Shown here one piece after another: positions 60,301 to 64,000 of a stretch of DNA of 64,000 nt. The notes below the pieces were generated by a model. It searched no databases. It saw only the letters and a program-made list of their open reading frames with translations, and was not told the DNA's origin. Origin of the DNA: Ochotona curzoniae (lineage: Eukaryota > Chordata > Mammalia > Lagomorpha > Ochotonidae); contig NW_024466459.1 in NCBI RefSeq assembly GCF_017591425.1, positions 7,130,001-7,194,000 of the forward strand. The letters are read 5' to 3'. Made by a program: the position numbers and the translations under genes. Each line of letters starts with the position of its first letter. Position 1 is the stretch's first letter.

Positions 60301-61084
60301 GGGTGCTTCCCAGTGGTTTCTGAATTTAATAGGACTTCATTTAGGCACGAGCAACCCAGAGAGACATTCACAGGGCCCCTGGTAGTCAAGTTACTTCCCA
60401 TGGGACAAAGAGTGGGCTCAAGAAGACCCAAGAGGATGGGATCAGCATCCTTGTGTGCCAACTGGCAGGTGCCAATCCCTATGAACTAAGCTGCTAGCTG
60501 TCATGCAGAGGGCCCTGGGAAGGGGTACAGATTTACCCCGGGTGCAGACCTCTGGGTGCTGTGGCTAGTCCACATCTGACCTTGTTCCCAACGACAAACA
60601 CTCCTACTTTAGCTGTGATAGCTGCTCACTGATCCCTGAGAGCCCAGACATCTTCAGCCACCTGCTGCTCTATCTGCCTCCAGGCAACCCAGGGCCTGTC
60701 AGAGGGCAGCACTTACCCTATTCACAGGAGACATGGCCGAAAGAAATCAGCCACTGTTTGTTTGAGTAAAAGGCCCTAAGAAGTTCTGCAAGGTTTCAAC
60801 AGGGCACGTGTGCAGCTGGGTGGGACAGGAAAGGCCTCATGGGGCACAGTTGCTGCTGCTGTTGCTGTTTTTGTAGTTATGTAATTTTAAAAATATTTTT
60901 TATTTTTGGTGATGTCTATATAGTTGACCAGGGTGAGAAGGGTCGAGGACTAAGAGAGTATGGGTGAGACTGCCATTTCTTCCCCCTTTTCTCTTCTATC
61001 TAGGGGAAGGGGGAAATTAGGGGAGAAGCCGACCCCAGCCTCCCCACTGCCCCAGTACTGGGGATGGGGTTGGTCATGGGGACA
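57373..61084. other. Intronic, nothing firm
   Basis: Only the 32/33-bp tandem duplication stands out. No exon identified. Confidence 0.45.
57818..57882 (+). repeat. 32/33-bp tandem duplication
   Basis: Two adjacent units beginning CCTGTCTGG(G/A)CTCACAGAG, at 57818 and 57850, differ at a few positions. Confidence 0.9.
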
Positions 61085-61530
61085 CTGCATGAGCTTATGA
61101 TCCAGCATTGCATCCCAAGTACATATCCAAAAGCAAAGGGACTCGGATCCTTCTACATACATGCTCAGAGCATTATCCACAAGCAACGAAAGGTGCGACT
61201 GTCTTACATGATTGTCAACTCATGACTGGAACACAAAACTGTGGTTAAATAGACAATAGAATAGGATTCAGCTGTGCAAATGAACAAAGCAGGTACATGT
61301 CACAACGCCAAAGAACCCAAAGACATTACGCTAAGTGGCAGAAGCTGGACACAAGGACCACACAGGCATCAACAAGATACATCCCCAGACAGGCCCAGCC
61401 ACAGGGCAGGAGGCAGACGGAGGTTGTCCAGGCTATGAACTGGTTATCGGACGGGCATGTTTCCCTTTGACACAAATGAAAGCTTGGAACTAAGCAGAGG
61501 CGAGGGCTGCAGAATATTGTAACTAGTTGC
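61085..61530 (+). mobile_element. L1 fragment, end of ORF2 and 3' region
   Basis: Diverged blocks follow the L1 order: ATGATCCAGCATTGCATCCC, TACATATCCAAAAGCAAAGG, AGAGCATTATCCACAAGC, ATTCAGCTGTGCAAATGAAC, GACATTACGCTAAGTGGC, GGTTGTCCAGG. The reading frame is broken. Confidence 0.75.
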
Positions 61531-61537
61531 TATATGG

Positions 61538-61806
61538 ATTTCTTTTACTTGAGAGGCTGGCAGAGAGAGAGCGAGAGAGAGAGCACTCTCATCCACTGCT
61601 TTATTCCTCATAAGTTTGCAATAGCTGAGGCCAAAGGTGGGAACTCCGTAACTCCATCCTGGTTCCCCATGGGATGGCAGCAGCCCAAATAGTCATTTTC
61701 ACTGCCTCATTGGGTCTGCATCAGCAGCAAAGGCAGGCATATAACCCACACATGCTGAAGTGGGATGTGATTGTCTTAAACAGCACCTTAATTGTTAGAC
61801 TAAAAA
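61538..61806 (-). mobile_element. CSINE
   Basis: Inverted copy following directly on an L1 fragment, with a GA tract at 61563-61582. The head end reads CTAACAATTAAGGTGCTG on minus. Confidence 0.8.
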
Positions 61807-62660
61807 AGTAACGGCAGGGCAGGGAGGGCGTTGCTTGCTGTGCCATGCAGGAGCAGGGCTCTGTGTGAAGGGAACGCCGCCCGGCTGTGGACGGGGGCAC
61901 CTGGGGAAGGGCAGGACCCACTTGTCTTCAGGCTGGGGTGCTCAAGGAGCGATGTTTGGATCACCCAGAGGGCTGGGATACCAGGGTCCCCTTGTGGGAT
62001 TCACTGCAAATTCTAGGACTCCTGTCTTGGTCTTGGGAACCTACAGCTAGGAGGTGAGGACAGAGTCCATCCCTGTGGGAAAGACCTGATGCAGTTTCCT
62101 AAAACCGAGAGGGAGGGAGAGGAGGCAAGGAGGAAAATGTGCAGGGAGAAGGCTGGCTTTCTGAGGAGTGGCAGGTTCTTGCTTGGGAACCCCACTGGAG
62201 GTTAGGGTTTTGGGGTACTCTTCCCCTTGGCATCTCAAAAAGGATACCCTTCCTCCTATGTTGCCAACCCCTGGGGTTCCCCCAAATCCTCCAATGTGTT
62301 GTGACACCCCCTTGAAGTGCCATGTGGTAGTCCCCACCAGGCCATCATCAGTTCTTGGAGAAGGTGACCAAGGTTAACACAGCAGCCAGGCCCAGGGTGC
62401 TGCTGGGAGCCACTAGGGAGGACACTACTGCTCCAAGGAGAAGTTGTCACCTGGAGAGCTCTGGAACAGTTCAACTGGCCTCCCAAACAGGCATGCAGGA
62501 AGTACCCACAATGGGATATGGGAAGTACCAGAAGGGCCACATCCATGGGTATGGGGAGGTGAGCTCTTAAGGCCCCACTCATGTATGAAACCTTTCAGGG
62601 TGAAGGTAGCCTTGGGTGCAGAGGTGAGCATCTGGCTGCTTTTACCATAACACAGGAGTT
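61807..62660. other. Intronic, nothing recognised
   Basis: Short open frames only. Confidence 0.45.
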
Positions 62661-62821
62661 AAAGTCAGCACTGTGGCACAGTGGGTAAAGCAGCCACCTG
62701 CAATGCCAGCTTCCTATATGGGCTCCAGGTCAAGTCCTGGCTGCTCTACTTGTGATCCAACTCCCTGCTGATGGCCTGGAAAAACCAGTGGAGGATGGCC
62801 CAAGTGCTTGGGCTCCTAGCT
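62661..62821 (+). mobile_element. CSINE, 3' truncated
   Basis: A clear head GTCAGCACTGTGGCACAGTG and body stop at GGGCTCCTAGC. CT stretch and tail are missing. Confidence 0.82.
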
Positions 62822-63527
62822 TTGTGGGGACTGACCCTGAAGGTGAAAGTTAGCTAAGCCCCAGTAGGAGGCTGATGAACAAGTTTCCAGAGTGACTCAG
62901 GAGCAAGGGACAGCCCAGCACAGGGAGAGGAGACCACTGGCAAACCCTCAGGCTTGAGCCTTGGTGCTGGCGTGTCTTTGTGCTGACCCCGGAAAGTTGC
63001 TAACTTCTCTGTCCCTATATCCTTCAGCATCAGAGGACAGGACTGGCCTCTAGGACTGGCCTCATGTCGACCTCCTGCCTGACCGCAGGCCTACCTCTCC
63101 AAGACGTATTATTATTATTTTTCCTAGCAAACCTGGCTAACCCAGTGCAATCACTCCAAAACTGACAGCCAGTGGACCCAGGTCCACCTGCTGTCTCGGC
63201 AGTTGCCTACCAAGTTTCTACTTTGTGCCCAAAAGGCAAGAGCTGCCATTTTGGTCCTCATTCCACAGTTCCAGGTACCAATCCAGCAGCTGGATCCAGT
63301 GTTTGAAATGGAAACAGTATTTTAAATAATTCCATTTGAGGAAATAGTGAACAAGCAGGGTTATTCAAAGTGGAATCTAAACATGAGGAGAGCGTGGGTG
63401 TGTGCTTGGCTCATGCCTGCTTCGTGTCCTACGTGGACTTCGCTCACTCATAAAGGACATGTGTGGGGCCCTGGCCTATACACAGGGTATCAGACCACAC
63501 ACCAGAGCTCCTGGAAGGTGCATATTA
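62822..63527. other. Intronic, nothing recognised
   Basis: A short ATT run near 63107-63120. Otherwise unremarkable. Confidence 0.45.
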
Positions 63528-63625
63528 CAGACAAACTGCAAGGATTTTGAAATTTTTGCACCAAAGAGAACCTGATTTTGAACTCCATTTCCCCATGCAA
63601 TTTTTTTTTAAAGTGCCCTCCTGTG
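63528..63625 (-). mobile_element. L1 3' end fragment
   Basis: GAAATTTTTGCACCAAAG and CCCATGCAATTTTTTTTTAA, resembling the 12.1-kb fragment. Confidence 0.45.
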
Positions 63626-63750
63626 TCTCTTCCAGCAGTGGCAATATAAAGTTTGGTCATCTGTGCTACACAGGAAGTGTGATTTTTTTTGTCCTTTAAG
63701 GGCCAGAGACAGAAACCACTTCAACTGAACCTGGAGCCTGAAGCTGACTC

Positions 63751-63772
63751 TGTGTGTGTGTGTGTGTGTGTG
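63751..63772 (+). repeat. (TG)n microsatellite
   Basis: About 11 TG units, then a GCACGCACAC block. Confidence 0.95.
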
Positions 63773-64000
63773 CACGCACACCTGTGATTCTACCGATGTC
63801 CAATTCAACTTCTGTCCACATTCACTCACTGCATTGATGTCAAATGGCTCAAATCATACCACAGTGATGGGGTGGGGGTGAAAGAGGGGAATAAAGACTC
63901 AACAGGCATGTGACCCACAGAGGGTGGAGGGGGGACGGCACTGCACTGTCCCAGCTGTACTTGTCCATCCACGCGCTCTCATCCCAGCTGGGTTCCAGCC

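Larger units (their letters stand above)
39174..64000 (-). other. SLC39A11: Upstream SLC39A11 intron (partial)
   Basis: About 24.8 kb upstream of the antepenultimate exon on the coding strand. I looked for the preceding ZIP11 exon (the one carrying HNVPEG) and did not recognise it. Human SLC39A11 is known to have very large introns, so an intron longer than this is expected. It holds CSINEs, an IAP-like solo LTR, L1/L2/MIR fragments and microsatellites. I cannot exclude short unrecognised exons. Confidence 0.75.

Noticed and set aside
39174..64000. An upstream ZIP11 exon with the HNVPEG helix
   Set aside because: I looked for the motif and its flanks on the minus strand and did not recognise it; a tblastn with ZIP11 would decide.
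1..64000. Rabbit as the source
   Set aside because: The gene and CSINEs fit any lagomorph, but the youngest CSINE head looks like the pika variant; this is a memory-based judgement and a genome search would settle it.

Overview
This is mammalian nuclear DNA, most likely from a lagomorph and within that a pika (Ochotona). The main evidence is the dense set of tRNA-headed C-type SINEs (CSINE) on both strands. The youngest copy, near 40.0 kb, has a head sequence that I associate from memory with pika rather than rabbit. There is no bacterial, phage, CRISPR or operon structure. Most of the window is intergenic or intronic sequence with old transposons and microsatellites.

The only protein-coding gene I can support is the 3' end of SLC39A11 (zinc transporter ZIP11) on the minus strand. 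Its last three coding exons are at 39173-39075, 36923-36765 and 35771-35693. All splice sites obey the GT-AG rule, reading phase is kept across both junctions, and the gene ends in a TAG stop. A minus-strand AATAAA at 34278-34283 may end the transcript. The 24.8 kb to the right of 39173 looks like one large upstream intron; the earlier exons were not found and are probably beyond the window.

Downstream of SLC39A11 (positions 1-34 kb) the DNA is non-coding but has two CpG-island promoters. Island A (about 3.35-4.48 kb) has a minus-strand TATA box, a ZNF143/Staf-type site and a consensus splice donor. Island B (about 31.6-32.0 kb) has a plus-strand TATA box with a donor about 220 bp downstream, and also a good minus-strand donor. 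In human, from memory, the region 3' of SLC39A11 toward SOX9 holds long non-coding RNAs (LINC00511/LINC00673), so these islands are candidate lncRNA starts. Several AT-rich, repeat-free stretches between 10 and 28 kb look like possible distal enhancers.

Inside the upstream SLC39A11 intron there is a complete-looking 381-bp solo LTR of an IAP-like (class II) endogenous retrovirus, antisense to the gene, with a near-perfect 6-bp target-site duplication. A degenerate 5S rRNA copy with an apparently intact internal promoter lies at 21.0 kb. The remaining repeats are about 27 CSINE copies, MIR, L2, L1 3' fragments, MaLR LTRs and simple repeats.
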